64,000 nt of DNA from Bog-532 sp963828445 (GTDB lineage: Bacteria > Actinomycetota > Actinomycetes > Streptosporangiales > Streptosporangiaceae), in contig CAWHFP010000008.1 in the NCBI GenBank assembly GCA_963828445.1, positions 124,001 to 188,000 on the forward strand, given 5' to 3'. The notes under the pieces were generated by a model. It was not told where the DNA came from, did no database searches, and was given only the letters and a program-made list of their open reading frames with translations. The number at the start of each line of letters is the position of its first letter. Positions within the stretch are counted from its first letter, which is position 1. The position numbers and the translations under genes are program-made. Of this stretch, positions 47,516 through 56,681 are shown in pieces.

Positions 47516-48893
47516 GTGAACACGACCGGTTCCGTTGACGCTGTGCTGGCCAAAGCCGAGGCGGGAGGGGTGCGTGGCGCCGAACTGGCCACTCTGCGCC
47601 GGCGTCTGCACCAGCTGAGCGAGCAGCAGAGCGGGCTGCTGCCCGGCGACGAGCTGGAGCCGCTGGCCGACCTGCCCAGCCTGGACGAGCTGCCCGAGCC
47701 CCCGGCGGCCCGGGCCCGCGAGGTGCTCGACCAGCTGGTGCATCGTCAAGCTCAACGGCGGGCTGGGCACGAGCATGGGCCTGTCCGGCCCCAAGTCACT
47801 GATCGAGGTCAAGGCGGACAATGACCTTCCTCGACGTCATCGCCACCCAGGTGCTGGCCCTGCGCCAGCGGCACGAGGGCGTCCGGCTGCCGCTGCTGCT
47901 GATGAACTCGGCGATCACCCAGGGCCCCTCGGTGGACCTGCTGCGCCGCCGCGGGCTGGAACTGCCGGGCCTGCCCCTGGACTTCCTGCAGGGCCGGGAG
48001 CCCAAGATCCGCGCCGACGACCACTTCCCGGTCGAATGGCCGGCCGACCCGGACCTGGAGTGGTGCCCGCCCGGGCACGGTGACATCTACCCGGCGCTGG
48101 AGGCCAGCGGCACGCTGGACACGCTGCTGGACGCCGGGCTGCGGTACGCGTTCGTGTCCAACTCCGACAACCTCGGGGCCATCGCCGACGTCCGGATCGC
48201 GGACTGGTTCGCGGCCGAGCAGGTGCCGTTCGCGCTGGAGGCCACCCGGGGCACGCCCGCCGACCGCAAGGGCGGCCACCTCGCCTCCTACCAGGGCCAC
48301 ATCGTGCTGCGGGAGACGGCCCAGGTCCCCGACGGGGACGACTCGTTCAGCGACGTCGAACGCTGGCGCTGGTACAACACCAACAACGTCTGGATCGACC
48401 TGCGCGCGCTCAAGGACCTGCAGGCCAGCGACCAGGCGGCGCCGAGATCTGCCGCTGATCGTCAACCGCAAGACCGTGGACCCGCGCGACTCGTCCAGCA
48501 CCCCGGTGATCCAGCTCGAGTCGGCCATCGGCGCCGCGATCGGCTCGATAGCCGGAGCACGGGCGATCCAGGTGCCGCGGACCCGGTTCGCCCCGGTCAA
48601 GACCACCGACGACCTGCTGGTGGTGCGCTCCGACGCCTACGACCTCACCGACGCCGGGGAGATGAAGCCGACCTACGAGGGGGTCGGGCCGGTGGTGTCG
48701 CTGGACAAGGACTACTACCGCCTGCTGCCGGACTTCGACAAGCGGTTCCCGTCCGGGCCGCCGTCGCTGCGGCGCTGCCGCGCGTCTGCGGGTTGAAGGT
48801 GACGTGACGTTCGGCGCCGGGGTGGTGGTCGAGGGCGACGTGAGCCTCACCGGACCGCGGCACATCGACGACGGCGAGATCCTCGGCGGCTGA
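47516..48893 (+). CDS. UTP-glucose-1-phosphate uridylyltransferase, UDPGP family (four frameshifts)
   Basis: A ~458-residue enzyme making UDP-glucose from UTP and glucose 1-phosphate. Pieces in successive frames join near 47740, 47820, 48445 and 48782. They are MNTTGSVDAVLAKAEAGGV; VKLNGGLGTSMGLSGPKSLIEVK (the nucleotide-binding loop); FLDVIATQVLALRQRHEG ... LPLLLMNS; VSNSDNLGAIADVRIADWF; LPLIVNRKTVDP; and the C-terminal beta-helix RLRVEGDVTFGAGVVVEGDV. All conserved blocks of the eukaryote-type UDPGP family are present, so the breaks look like sequence errors. Confidence 0.8.
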
Positions 48894-48945
48894 TGCTGAG
48901 CGGCTGACCCTCGGTGGCTGACCCTCGGGGCTGATCCTGGGGTTG
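48886..48945. repeat. Short degenerate GGCTGA-CCTCGG repeats after the UGPase gene
   Basis: Four to five imperfect copies of a 13-17 bp unit containing GGCTGACCCTCGG lie just past the stop codon, before the LAL regulator gene. No clear function is visible. Confidence 0.5.
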
Positions 48946-49000
48946 CCGGGCTCGTGGCGGTAAAGTAGCTGGTCACGAGTCAAGGCCCCGGGGGGAACCG

Positions 49001-51793
49001 GTGGGTGACGACGGGCACGGCGGGTTCGTCGGCCGGGACGGCGAGCTGGCGGCGGCGGGCGAGGCCCTGGCCGCGGCGCGGGCCGGGCGGCCCCGGATCC
49101 TGGTCGTCGAGGGCGAAGCCGGCATCGGCAAGACCGCGCTGCTGCACCGGTGTGCGCGGATGGCCCCGGACGCGGCGGTGGTGTGGGCCAGCGGCGACCC
49201 GGCCGAGAGCGGCCTGGACGGCGGGCTGGTCCGGCAGTTGCTGGCCGCCCTGCCCGATCAGCCGGAGGCGGGCCGGGACGGGCTGAGCCTGGGAGCGGCG
49301 CTGCTGGCCGGGGTCGGGGCCCTGGAGGAACAGGCGCCGCTGGTCATCCTGGTCGTCGACGACCTGCACTGGGCCGACCGCACCTCGGCGCAGGCCCTGC
49401 TGTTCGGCCTGCGGCGGCTGCGCAGCGACCCGGTGCTGGTCCTGCTGGCGGCCCGGCCCGGCCGGCTGGACCAGCTGGGCGGCAGCTGGACCCGGCTGCT
49501 GGCCGACGGCGACCGGGCGCGCCACCTGCGGCTGACCGGCCTGAGCCCGGCCGAGGTGGTGACGCTGGCCGCGGCCAACCGCTGGGACCTGACCACGGAG
49601 TCCGGGGCCCGGCTCCAGCAGCACACCGCGGGCAACCCGCTCTACCTGCTGGCCCTGCTGGCCGAGTTGCCGGCCGACGCCTTCGCCGGGGACACCGCCC
49701 ACCTGCCGGCTCCGGCCGCCTACGCGGCGGCGGTGCTGAGCCGGCTGGCGCGGCTGCCCGCCCCCGCCCGGAACCTGGTCCGGGCCGCGGCCGTGCTGGG
49801 CACGCGCGCCCCGGCCCGGGTGGCCAGCGCCATGGCGGGCCTGGCCGATGGCACCAGCGCGGCCGACGCGGCGGTGCGGGCCCGGCTGCTGGACTTCCCG
49901 CCGGGCCGGGCCCGGGATGAGCTGTGTTTCACGCATCCGCTGGTCCGGGCGGCGGTGTACGAGGATCTGCCACCGGGCGACCGCCGGTGGCTGCACCTGG
50001 CCGCGGCCGGGCTGGTGCCGGCCCCGGCCGCGTTCGCCCACCGGGTCGCGGCCGCGGCCGGCGGGTTCGACGGCGAGCTGGCCGCGGAGCTGATCGAGGC
50101 GGCCGCGGCCAGCCAGGCCACCGGGGCACCGCGCCAGGCCGCGCAGTACCTGGCCTGGGCGGCAAAAGTCGACAGCGACCAGAGCCGGGGCGAGCAGAGC
50201 CTGTTCGGCGCGGTCCGGCTGCTGATCTGGACCGGCGACGTGCAGGCCGCGCTCGAGCACGCCGAAGCGATCGACGCGCGGCCGCCCGGGCCGGACCGGC
50301 GGTACGTCCAGGCCATCTTGGCCGTGTCCCAGGGCTGGCTGGAGCACGCCGCGGCCGAGCTGCGGTCGCTGGCCGGCACCGTCACCCCGGCCGGCCAGCC
50401 CGCCCTGTACGGCCACATCACCGCCGCCCTGGCCTTGGCCTACGCCTCGCTGGGCGACGACGAGGCCTCGCTGACCTGGGCCGAGCGGTCCCGGGCGGTG
50501 GCCGGGCACGTGCCGGACGCCGACGCCCTGGCCCGCCAGGCCCTGGCCTGGAGCTACGCCAAGACGGGGCGGATCAGCCGGGCCCTCGGCCTGCTGGCCG
50601 ACTGCTCGGCCCGCAAGCCCGAGCCCAGCGGCTTCGACGCCGAGCTGCTGACGGTGCGGGGGGTGGTCCGGAACTGGGCGGGCGACTTTCCCGGGGCGAT
50701 CGAGGACCTGCGGGCCGTGCTGCGCTGGCACCGCTCCGGGGTGACCACGATCGGGCTGACCAACGCCTACGCGGCCCTGGCCGAGGCCGAGTTCCGCCGG
50801 GGCGACTGGGACGCGGCCGCGACCCACGTCGAGGTGGCCATCTCGCTCGGCCGGGACCTCGACCACACCTGGTTTCTGTCCTACGCCCACTGCGTGGCCG
50901 CCTACCTGTACGCGGCCCGGGGCGAGACCGAGACCGCGGCCGGCCACGCGGCCGCGGCCCAGGAGGCGGCCGGGCTGGCCCCGTCCATGGAGGCCCTGGC
51001 CTGCGCGGCACTGGCCTACGCCCACGTGGCCTGGGCCCACGCGGACTGGGCCGGGGTGATCACCGCCCTGGGCCCGCTGGAACGCGGCGACTTCGGCACC
51101 GCCGCCCGCTATCCGAACCTGGCCCTGTGGCGTTACCGGCTGGCCGAGGCCTACCTGAACGAGGGCCAGCCGGACCGGGCCCGCACGCTCCTGGCCGACA
51201 GCCCGCAGACGGCCTGGGGCGGCGTGATCCGGGCCGACCGGGCCCGGATCGACGCGCTGGCCTGGCAGCGGGCCGGCCAGCCGGACCGGGCGGCGGCGGC
51301 GTTCGAGGCGGCGGGGGCGGGGATGGGGGCGCCGGGGCCGGGCTCGCGGCGCCTGGGCCACGGGCTGCTGGCGCTGGACTACGGCCGGTTCCTGCTCGGC
51401 GAGAAGAAGCGCCGGGCGGCGGGGACGGCCCTGCTCACGGCCCGTCGGATACTGGGCGGGCTGGGCGCGGCCGCGCTGACCGAGGTGTGCGACCAGGGTC
51501 TGCAGGCCTGCGGGGTCCTGGTCCCGGTCCCGGCCGGGGATCAGGAGAGCCAGCCGAACCTGGACGCGCTGACCGCGCGCGAGCAGGTGGTGGCCCGGCT
51601 GGTGGCCGCGGGCATGACCAACCGCGAGGCCGCGGCCGAGCTGTTCGTCAGCGTCAAGACCATCGAATACCACCTGAGCGTCATCTTCACCAAGCTGCAC
51701 ATCCGGTCCCGGCGGGAGCTGATCGCAGGTCACCGGGCGGCTCAGGGTCTGGCTCCCGGCGCGGCTCGGGCTCCGGTCGCCCTCCCGGACTAG
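49001..51793 (+). CDS. LAL-type LuxR regulator (large ATP-binding)
   Basis: A 930-residue regulator from GTG 49001. The N-terminal AAA ATPase has FVGRDGELAAAGEAL, Walker A GEAGIGKTAL and Walker B LVILVVDDLHWAD. A long helical TPR-like middle follows, then a C-terminal LuxR HTH (LTAREQVVARLVAAGMTNREAAAELFVSVKTIEYHLSVI). LAL proteins usually activate secondary-metabolite or catabolic genes. It lies 70 bp upstream of a co-directional MMPL transporter. Confidence 0.92.
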   Translation: MGDDGHGGFVGRDGELAAAGEALAAARAGRPRILVVEGEAGIGKTALLHRCARMAPDAAVVWASGDPAESGLDGGLVRQLLAALPDQPEAGRDGLSLGAALLAGVGALEEQAPLVILVVDDLHWADRTSAQALLFGLRRLRSDPVLVLLAARPGRLDQLGGSWTRLLADGDRARHLRLTGLSPAEVVTLAAANRWDLTTESGARLQQHTAGNPLYLLALLAELPADAFAGDTAHLPAPAAYAAAVLSRLARLPAPARNLVRAAAVLGTRAPARVASAMAGLADGTSAADAAVRARLLDFPPGRARDELCFTHPLVRAAVYEDLPPGDRRWLHLAAAGLVPAPAAFAHRVAAAAGGFDGELAAELIEAAAASQATGAPRQAAQYLAWAAKVDSDQSRGEQSLFGAVRLLIWTGDVQAALEHAEAIDARPPGPDRRYVQAILAVSQGWLEHAAAELRSLAGTVTPAGQPALYGHITAALALAYASLGDDEASLTWAERSRAVAGHVPDADALARQALAWSYAKTGRISRALGLLADCSARKPEPSGFDAELLTVRGVVRNWAGDFPGAIEDLRAVLRWHRSGVTTIGLTNAYAALAEAEFRRGDWDAAATHVEVAISLGRDLDHTWFLSYAHCVAAYLYAARGETETAAGHAAAAQEAAGLAPSMEALACAALAYAHVAWAHADWAGVITALGPLERGDFGTAARYPNLALWRYRLAEAYLNEGQPDRARTLLADSPQTAWGGVIRADRARIDALAWQRAGQPDRAAAAFEAAGAGMGAPGPGSRRLGHGLLALDYGRFLLGEKKRRAAGTALLTARRILGGLGAAALTEVCDQGLQACGVLVPVPAGDQESQPNLDALTAREQVVARLVAAGMTNREAAAELFVSVKTIEYHLSVIFTKLHIRSRRELIAGHRAAQGLAPGAARAPVALPD

Positions 51794-51863
51794 GGTCTTT
51801 CCCTAGGGACATCCGGGCCCCTCCCACCGCATCCTGGCAATCAGGCTCAGGGCTGGGGGGCTC

Positions 51864-54467
51864 ATGAACATGCTGCTGGAGCGTATCGGCGCGTTCTCCG
51901 CACGCCGCTGGTGGATCGTGATCATCGGCTGGGTCATCATCCTGGGCGGCCTGCTCGCCGCCCATCACGCGACCAACGGCGAGTACGTCAACAACTACAC
52001 CGTGGCCGGTACCAGCTCGGCGGTCGGCAAGGACACCCTGAGCAGCTCGTTCCCGCAGCAGAGCGGGTACGCCGGGCAGATCGTGTTCCACGCCACCAAG
52101 GGCACGGTGTCGGCCCAGCAGGCCGCGGTCAACCAGTCGGTGACCAACGTGAGCAAGCTGCCGCACGTGATCAAGGCGGTCAGCCCGTTCGCGTCGGCCA
52201 GCTCCGGCCTGGTGTCCAAGGACGGCACGATCGCCTACAGCAACGTGTCCTGGAGCGTGAACCCCAACTCCCTGGACACCACGTACCTGGATCAGCTGAA
52301 CAAGGCGGTGGCCCCGGCCAGGGACGCGGGCCTGCAGATCGCCTACGGCGCCGGGGCCGGCCAGATCGGGCAGGCCAGCCACGACCTGACCTCCGAGATC
52401 ATCGGGCTGGGCTGCGCCCTGGTCCTGCTGCTGTTCATGTTCGGTTCCCTGATCGCGGCGGCGATCCCGCTGATCTCGGCCATCTTCAGCGTGCTGGCCG
52501 GCCTGTCGCTGCTGGGCGTGCTGGCCTCGGCGATGACGTTCCCGACCACGGCCCCGACCATCGCCACCCTGCTCGGCCTGGGCGTCGCGGTCGACTACGG
52601 CCTGTTCCTGGTGGCCCGGCACCGGGAACAGCTGGATACCGGCATGGACGTGGTCACCTCGGTGGCCCACTCGGCCGGGACCTCGGGCGCGGCCATCGTG
52701 GTCGCGGGCGGCACGGTGGTGGTGTCCATCCTCGGCCTGTACGTGTCCGGGGTCGCGTTCGTCGGGTCGCTCGGCCTGGCCGCGGCCATCGTGGTCGCGC
52801 TGACCATGCTGGCCGCGCTGACCCTGGTACCCGCGTTCATGGGCGTGGCCCGGACCAACGTGCGCTCGCTGGGCGCCCGGTTCCGGGCCCGGCGGGCCGG
52901 GCTGAGCGCGCGGGAGCAGGCGGCCCAGACCGCCGCGGCCACCCACGACAAGCACGAGCACAGCGCGTTCGCCCGCTGGGGCAAGAAGGTCAGCGACCAG
53001 CCCTGGCCGTGGGCCATCGCCAGCGTCCTGATCCTGGTCGTGCTGTCGATCCCGCTGTTCTCCATCACCCTCGGCCAGCCCGACAACGGCACCAACCCCA
53101 CCTCGGAGAGCAACCGGCAGGCCTACGACCTCATCTCCCAGGGCTTCGGGGTCGGGGTCAACGGGCCCCTGGTCGTGGTGGTCAAGCTGCCCAAGGAGTC
53201 GTCGCAGCAGACCCAGCAGCTGCTGGGCACCATGCAGCAGAACGTGAAGAGCACGTCCGGGGTGGCTTCGGTCAGCCCGGCTCAGGTCAACTCGGCCGGG
53301 ACCGTGGCCTCGTTCAGCGTCATCCCCACCACCCGGCCGCAGGCGACCCAGACCGAGCAGCTGGTGCACCAGTTGCGGGACACCGTGCTGCCCAAGTCGA
53401 AGGTGACCACCTACGTCACCGGCACCACGGCCGGGACGGTGGACTTCAGCGAGCGCATCACCAGCCGGATCCCGTGGCTGATCCTGACCGTGGTGGCCAT
53501 CGCCTTCGTGCTGCTGACGGTGGCCTTCCGGTCGGTGGTGATCGCGGTCAAGGCGGCGGTGTTCAACCTGCTGTCGATCGGGGCCGCCTACGGCGTCATC
53601 GTGGCCATCTTCCAGTGGGGCTGGGGCGCCAGCCTGATCGGCTTGCACACCACGCTGCCGATCCCGGCCTACGTGCCGATGCTGGTGTTCGCCATCGTGT
53701 TCGGCCTTTCCATGGACTACGAGGTGTTCCTGCTGTCCCGGGTGCACGAGGCCTGGGTGGCCACCCGCGACGCCCACCGCAGCGTGGCCATTGGCATCGG
53801 CAGTACGGCCCGGGTCATCACCACCGCGGCCGCGATCATGGTGGTGGTGTTCGCCAGCTTCGTGCTCGACACCGACCCGACGGTCAAGATGCTGTCCATC
53901 GGCATGGCCTTCGCCGTACTGATCGACGCCTCGCTGGTGCGGATGATGCTGGTGCCCTCGGTGATGGCGCTGCTGGGCGAGCACGCCTGGTGGATGCCGC
54001 GCTGGCTGGAGCCGATCGTGCCGCACCTGCAGCTGGAGGGGAGCACCGAGCCGCTTGCTTCGGGTTCGGGTCCGGGTGAGCCGGAGCCGGAGCCGGTGGT
54101 GGAAGAGGTCGCCGTGGAGGAGGTGGCGGTCGAGGAGGTCGCTACTCCTCCGGCGGAGGTGGCCTCTGGTGTGAATGGGACTGCTGCACCGGATGGGACT
54201 GCTGTGCCAGATGGGACTGCTGTGTCGGATGGGGCGGCGAAGGCGGGAGTGGCGGCGGAGCCAGGGGACGGGTCGGGGGCCGGGCCTGCAGCTGGGCCAG
54301 CGGCCGGGCCTGCAGCTGCGGCCAGCGGTGGAGACCGTCCCGGAGACAGCTTCGGAGCCGAAGTCGGCGACGGTCCCGGAGGCAGATCCTGGGGTCAGCT
54401 CACCGCCTGCTTCACCAGGGCGGTGATGCGGTCCTCGACCTCGGGGGTCAGCTCGGCCAGGGCGTAA
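51864..54467 (+). CDS. MMPL-family (RND) membrane transporter with low-complexity tail
   Basis: 867 residues. Two MMPL repeats, each a large extracytoplasmic loop plus TM helices: RRWWIVIIGWVIILGGLLAA, LLGLGVAVDYGLFLVARHREQL, and VFGLSMDYEVFLLSRVHEAWV. Substrates in the family are lipids or hydrophobic compounds driven by the proton gradient. The last ~130 residues are low-complexity (VEEVAVEEVAVEEVA; DGTAVPDGTAVSDG from an 18-bp repeat near 54172-54235). The frame overlaps the convergent DUF1801 gene by 73 bp, so the exact end is uncertain. Confidence 0.88.
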   Translation: MNMLLERIGAFSARRWWIVIIGWVIILGGLLAAHHATNGEYVNNYTVAGTSSAVGKDTLSSSFPQQSGYAGQIVFHATKGTVSAQQAAVNQSVTNVSKLPHVIKAVSPFASASSGLVSKDGTIAYSNVSWSVNPNSLDTTYLDQLNKAVAPARDAGLQIAYGAGAGQIGQASHDLTSEIIGLGCALVLLLFMFGSLIAAAIPLISAIFSVLAGLSLLGVLASAMTFPTTAPTIATLLGLGVAVDYGLFLVARHREQLDTGMDVVTSVAHSAGTSGAAIVVAGGTVVVSILGLYVSGVAFVGSLGLAAAIVVALTMLAALTLVPAFMGVARTNVRSLGARFRARRAGLSAREQAAQTAAATHDKHEHSAFARWGKKVSDQPWPWAIASVLILVVLSIPLFSITLGQPDNGTNPTSESNRQAYDLISQGFGVGVNGPLVVVVKLPKESSQQTQQLLGTMQQNVKSTSGVASVSPAQVNSAGTVASFSVIPTTRPQATQTEQLVHQLRDTVLPKSKVTTYVTGTTAGTVDFSERITSRIPWLILTVVAIAFVLLTVAFRSVVIAVKAAVFNLLSIGAAYGVIVAIFQWGWGASLIGLHTTLPIPAYVPMLVFAIVFGLSMDYEVFLLSRVHEAWVATRDAHRSVAIGIGSTARVITTAAAIMVVVFASFVLDTDPTVKMLSIGMAFAVLIDASLVRMMLVPSVMALLGEHAWWMPRWLEPIVPHLQLEGSTEPLASGSGPGEPEPEPVVEEVAVEEVAVEEVATPPAEVASGVNGTAAPDGTAVPDGTAVSDGAAKAGVAAEPGDGSGAGPAAGPAAGPAAAASGGDRPGDSFGAEVGDGPGGRSWGQLTACFTRAVMRSSTSGVSSARA

Positions 54468-54832
54468 ACGGTCGGCCACATGGCGCCGTCGTCGAGGTGA
54501 GCCGCGTCCTGGAAGCCGAGGGTCGCGTACCGGGTCTTGAACTTCTGCGCGGGCTGGAAGAAGCAGACGACCTTGCCGTCCTTGGCGTAGGCGGGCATTC
54601 CGTAGTACGTCCGCGGCGCGAGGCTGGGGGCGGTGGCCTGGACGATGGCGTGGATCCGTTCGGCCAGGGCGCGGTCCAGGTCCTTCATGTCGGCGATCTT
54701 GGCCAGCACGTCGCTCTCGCCGTCGGCCGGGCTGGCCTTGGCCTCACGGGCGCGGTCCTTCATCGCGGCCCGTTCGTCGGCGTTGAACGCCTTGGGCTTG
54801 GTGCTCCTGGCTGGCTTCTTGGTGTCGGCCAT
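54395..54832 (-). CDS. DUF1801 protein (YdhG/frataxin-like fold)
   Basis: 145 residues: a basic N-terminus (MADTKKPARSTKPKAF) and then a DUF1801 domain (RTYYGMPAYAKDGKVVCFFQPAQKFKTRYATLGF ... DGAMWPTVYALAEL). Some relatives are iron chaperones; the role here is unknown. It is convergent with the MMPL gene. Confidence 0.85.
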   Translation of the reverse strand: MADTKKPARSTKPKAFNADERAAMKDRAREAKASPADGESDVLAKIADMKDLDRALAERIHAIVQATAPSLAPRTYYGMPAYAKDGKVVCFFQPAQKFKTRYATLGFQDAAHLDDGAMWPTVYALAELTPEVEDRITALVKQAVS

Positions 54833-54917
54833 GGTGGGCTTCTCCCTGGTCTTGTTCCTGGTGATGACTTCAAGGCTAGGGAGCCTCAGCTGGGAAGGCT
54901 TCTCCGAAACTGACCGA

Positions 54918-56129
54918 TCAGGCGGGCGGGGTCCAGCGGGTGACGGACGAACCGACCCGGACCATGAGGCCGGCCGGGGCCAGCCGCAGCGCGGTGTTGC
55001 GGACGGTCTGCCGCCAGCCGGGGCCGAGGTCAGCCCCGACCCGGGCCACCGCGATCGCGGAGCGGACGGTCCGCTGCCCGCGGGGCCGCCTCGTGTGGTC
55101 GAACGCGGCCAGCGCTGGCCCCAGCGCCGCGCCGGCCCGGGCCGGGGCGCCGATCATCCGGCCCACGCAGACCGCGTCTTCCAGGGCCAGGGCCGCACCC
55201 TGGCCCACGGTGGGCAGGCAGGCGTGGGCGGCGTCCCCGATCAGGACCACCCGGCCGGCCGTGTAGGAGGCCGGTCCGTGCGGCAGGTGATAGACGTCGT
55301 TGCGGATGAGCCGGTCGGCCAGGGTGGCGGCCAGCAGGTCATGGACCCAGGCGGGCCAGCCCGCGAAGCGGTCCCGGGCCGCGGCCAGCTCGTCGGGGAA
55401 CACCGCGCCGGCCGGGTGCCGGAAGTAGCCGTACCAGTAGGTCTCGTGGTCGCTCAGCGGCAGGGCGCCGAACTCGGCGGCCGGGCCCCACACCGCGGTG
55501 AACTGGTCGGGGGCCGCGGGCTCGGGGATCACCGCGCGCCAGCTGGTGCTGCCGCCGTAGACCGGCCGGACCGCGGGGAACAGCTGGGTGCGTACGGCGC
55601 TGCGCACCCCGTCGGCCGCCACCACCAGGTCAGCCCGGGCGGTGCGGGTCGTCTGGGTCTCCTGGGTTGTCGGCCCGGAGCGCCAGCTGACCTCGGCCCG
55701 GTCCCCGTCCGGTGCACCCGGCCGGACGGAGGTCACCTCGGCCCCGGTGACCAGCTCGGTCCCTTGGTTCGCGGTGGCCGCCTGGTGCAGCACCGCGTGC
55801 AGGCGCTGGCGGTGCTGGCCCCAGATCGTGGTGACCGTGTCCCGGCCGTCCCGGGGCGCGGGCGCGTGCATGACCCAGCGGCCGCTGGTGTCCTGGAAGC
55901 CGGCGGTGACGGTCCGGTGCCCGGCGGCGCGGACGGCGTCGCCCAGGCCGAGAGCCTCGGCGGCGGCCATCCCGTTGATGGTCAGGCCCAGGCCCGCTCC
56001 GACCTCACCGAAACCCGCCGCCCGCTCCAGCACGGTGACCCGCCAGCCCGCCTGGGCCAGGGCCACCGCCGCGGCCAGGCCCGCGATCCCGCCCCCGGCC
56101 ACGATCGCGGTCAGCTCATCGGATGCCAT
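54918..56129 (-). CDS. FAD-dependent aromatic-type monooxygenase
   Basis: ~403 residues from ATG 56129. It has the FAD Rossmann motif AIVAGGGIAGLAAAVALAQAG, the DG motif LVVAADGVRSAVRTQLFP and the GD motif RVVLIGDAAHACLPTVGQGAALALEDA. This is the complete group A flavoprotein hydroxylase pattern. The substrate is unknown. A perfect GCTACTAC/GTAGTAGC dyad lies 44 bp upstream of the start and is the probable operator. Confidence 0.9.
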   Translation of the reverse strand: MASDELTAIVAGGGIAGLAAAVALAQAGWRVTVLERAAGFGEVGAGLGLTINGMAAAEALGLGDAVRAAGHRTVTAGFQDTSGRWVMHAPAPRDGRDTVTTIWGQHRQRLHAVLHQAATANQGTELVTGAEVTSVRPGAPDGDRAEVSWRSGPTTQETQTTRTARADLVVAADGVRSAVRTQLFPAVRPVYGGSTSWRAVIPEPAAPDQFTAVWGPAAEFGALPLSDHETYWYGYFRHPAGAVFPDELAAARDRFAGWPAWVHDLLAATLADRLIRNDVYHLPHGPASYTAGRVVLIGDAAHACLPTVGQGAALALEDAVCVGRMIGAPARAGAALGPALAAFDHTRRPRGQRTVRSAIAVARVGADLGPGWRQTVRNTALRLAPAGLMVRVGSSVTRWTPPA

Positions 56130-56172
56130 GTGTTCCACCCCGTTCGGGCCGCTCAACCGGTACGCGACGCAC

Positions 56173-56193
56173 GCTACTACCGGCTGTAGTAGC
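56173..56193 (-). promoter_or_regulatory. TetR-type operator upstream of the monooxygenase
   Basis: GCTACTAC-CGGCT-GTAGTAGC is a perfect inverted repeat with 8-bp arms and a 5-bp spacer, a common TetR-family operator layout. No regulator gene is adjacent; the nearest TetR gene lies at 63261. Confidence 0.6.
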
Positions 56194-56272
56194 GGGCAAT
56201 CGAGTTTCTGGCGAGGGCGCCGGAGTGGGCGGGCGCGGGCGCGCGGGGCAGGCGCGGGCGGACAGGCGCGGC

Positions 56273-56320
56273 GCGCTGGTGGGCGGGCGCGCTGGTGGGC
56301 GGGCGCGCTGGTGGGCGGGC
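56273..56320. repeat. Three tandem 16-bp repeats
   Basis: The unit GCGCTGGTGGGCGGGC is present three times without change at 56273, 56289 and 56305. Confidence 0.85.
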
Positions 56321-56389
56321 GCGGGTGGACGGGTGGACGGCGGGCAGGCGCGGGCGCTTCTTGCTGTTATCAAACTTGGTCTCGATGGG

Positions 56390-56434
56390 CGATGGCGCCA
56401 TTACCCATATAAGAGTATGGGTAAGGCGCCATCG
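56390..56434. repeat. Long inverted repeat with an AT-rich core
   Basis: The left arm CGATGGCGCC-A-TTACCCAT pairs with ATGGGTAA-GGCGCCATCG around the loop ATAAGAGT. The stem is 18 bp with one bulged A at 56400. The inner part alone (TTACCCATA-N6-TATGGGTAA) has operator form. It could be an operator, a terminator or a small mobile-element end. Confidence 0.7.
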
Positions 56435-56630
56435 ATCTTGCTCGGCGGAATCCGGTGGGCCCGGTTCATGGTGGGCCTGGCCCGAGTGAGGGCCGGCGAA
56501 TGGTGGGCCCGGTCATGGCGGGCCCGGTTCATGGTGGCCTAGTCCAAGTGAGGGCCGGGAAATGATGGGCGGCAGGTGGCGCGGTCTCCGATGTCACGCT
56601 GGTCACTGGCTTCGCACTCGCCGCGAGTCC

Positions 56631-56673
56631 GGGTTTCACTGGAGCACAAGCAGGACTTGCTCCAGTGAAACCC
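56631..56673 (-). terminator. Terminator-like hairpin after the GDSL gene
   Basis: GGGTTTCACTGGAGCA and TGCTCCAGTGAAACCC form a perfect 16-bp stem with a 12-base region or less between the arms. It starts 9 bp beyond the GDSL stop codon. There is no T-run, which is usual for actinomycete terminators. Confidence 0.7.
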
Positions 56674-56681
56674 AGGTCGCC

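Larger units (their letters stand above)
56194..56681. other. Intergenic stretch without a supported gene, rich in repeats and hairpins
   Basis: About 490 bp between the monooxygenase operator and the GDSL gene end. It holds three tandem 16-bp units (56273-56320), a long inverted repeat (56390-56434) and a terminator-like hairpin (56631-56673). It also holds loosely repeated GGTGGGCC/GTGAGGGCCGG strings (56450-56560). Short frames through it are low-complexity and unconvincing. Confidence 0.6.

Noticed and set aside
51788..51808. Two CTAG sequences close together after the LAL gene, resembling the SARP repeats.
   Set aside because: They are 13 bp apart rather than 11, there is no third copy, and the first one includes the LAL stop codon.
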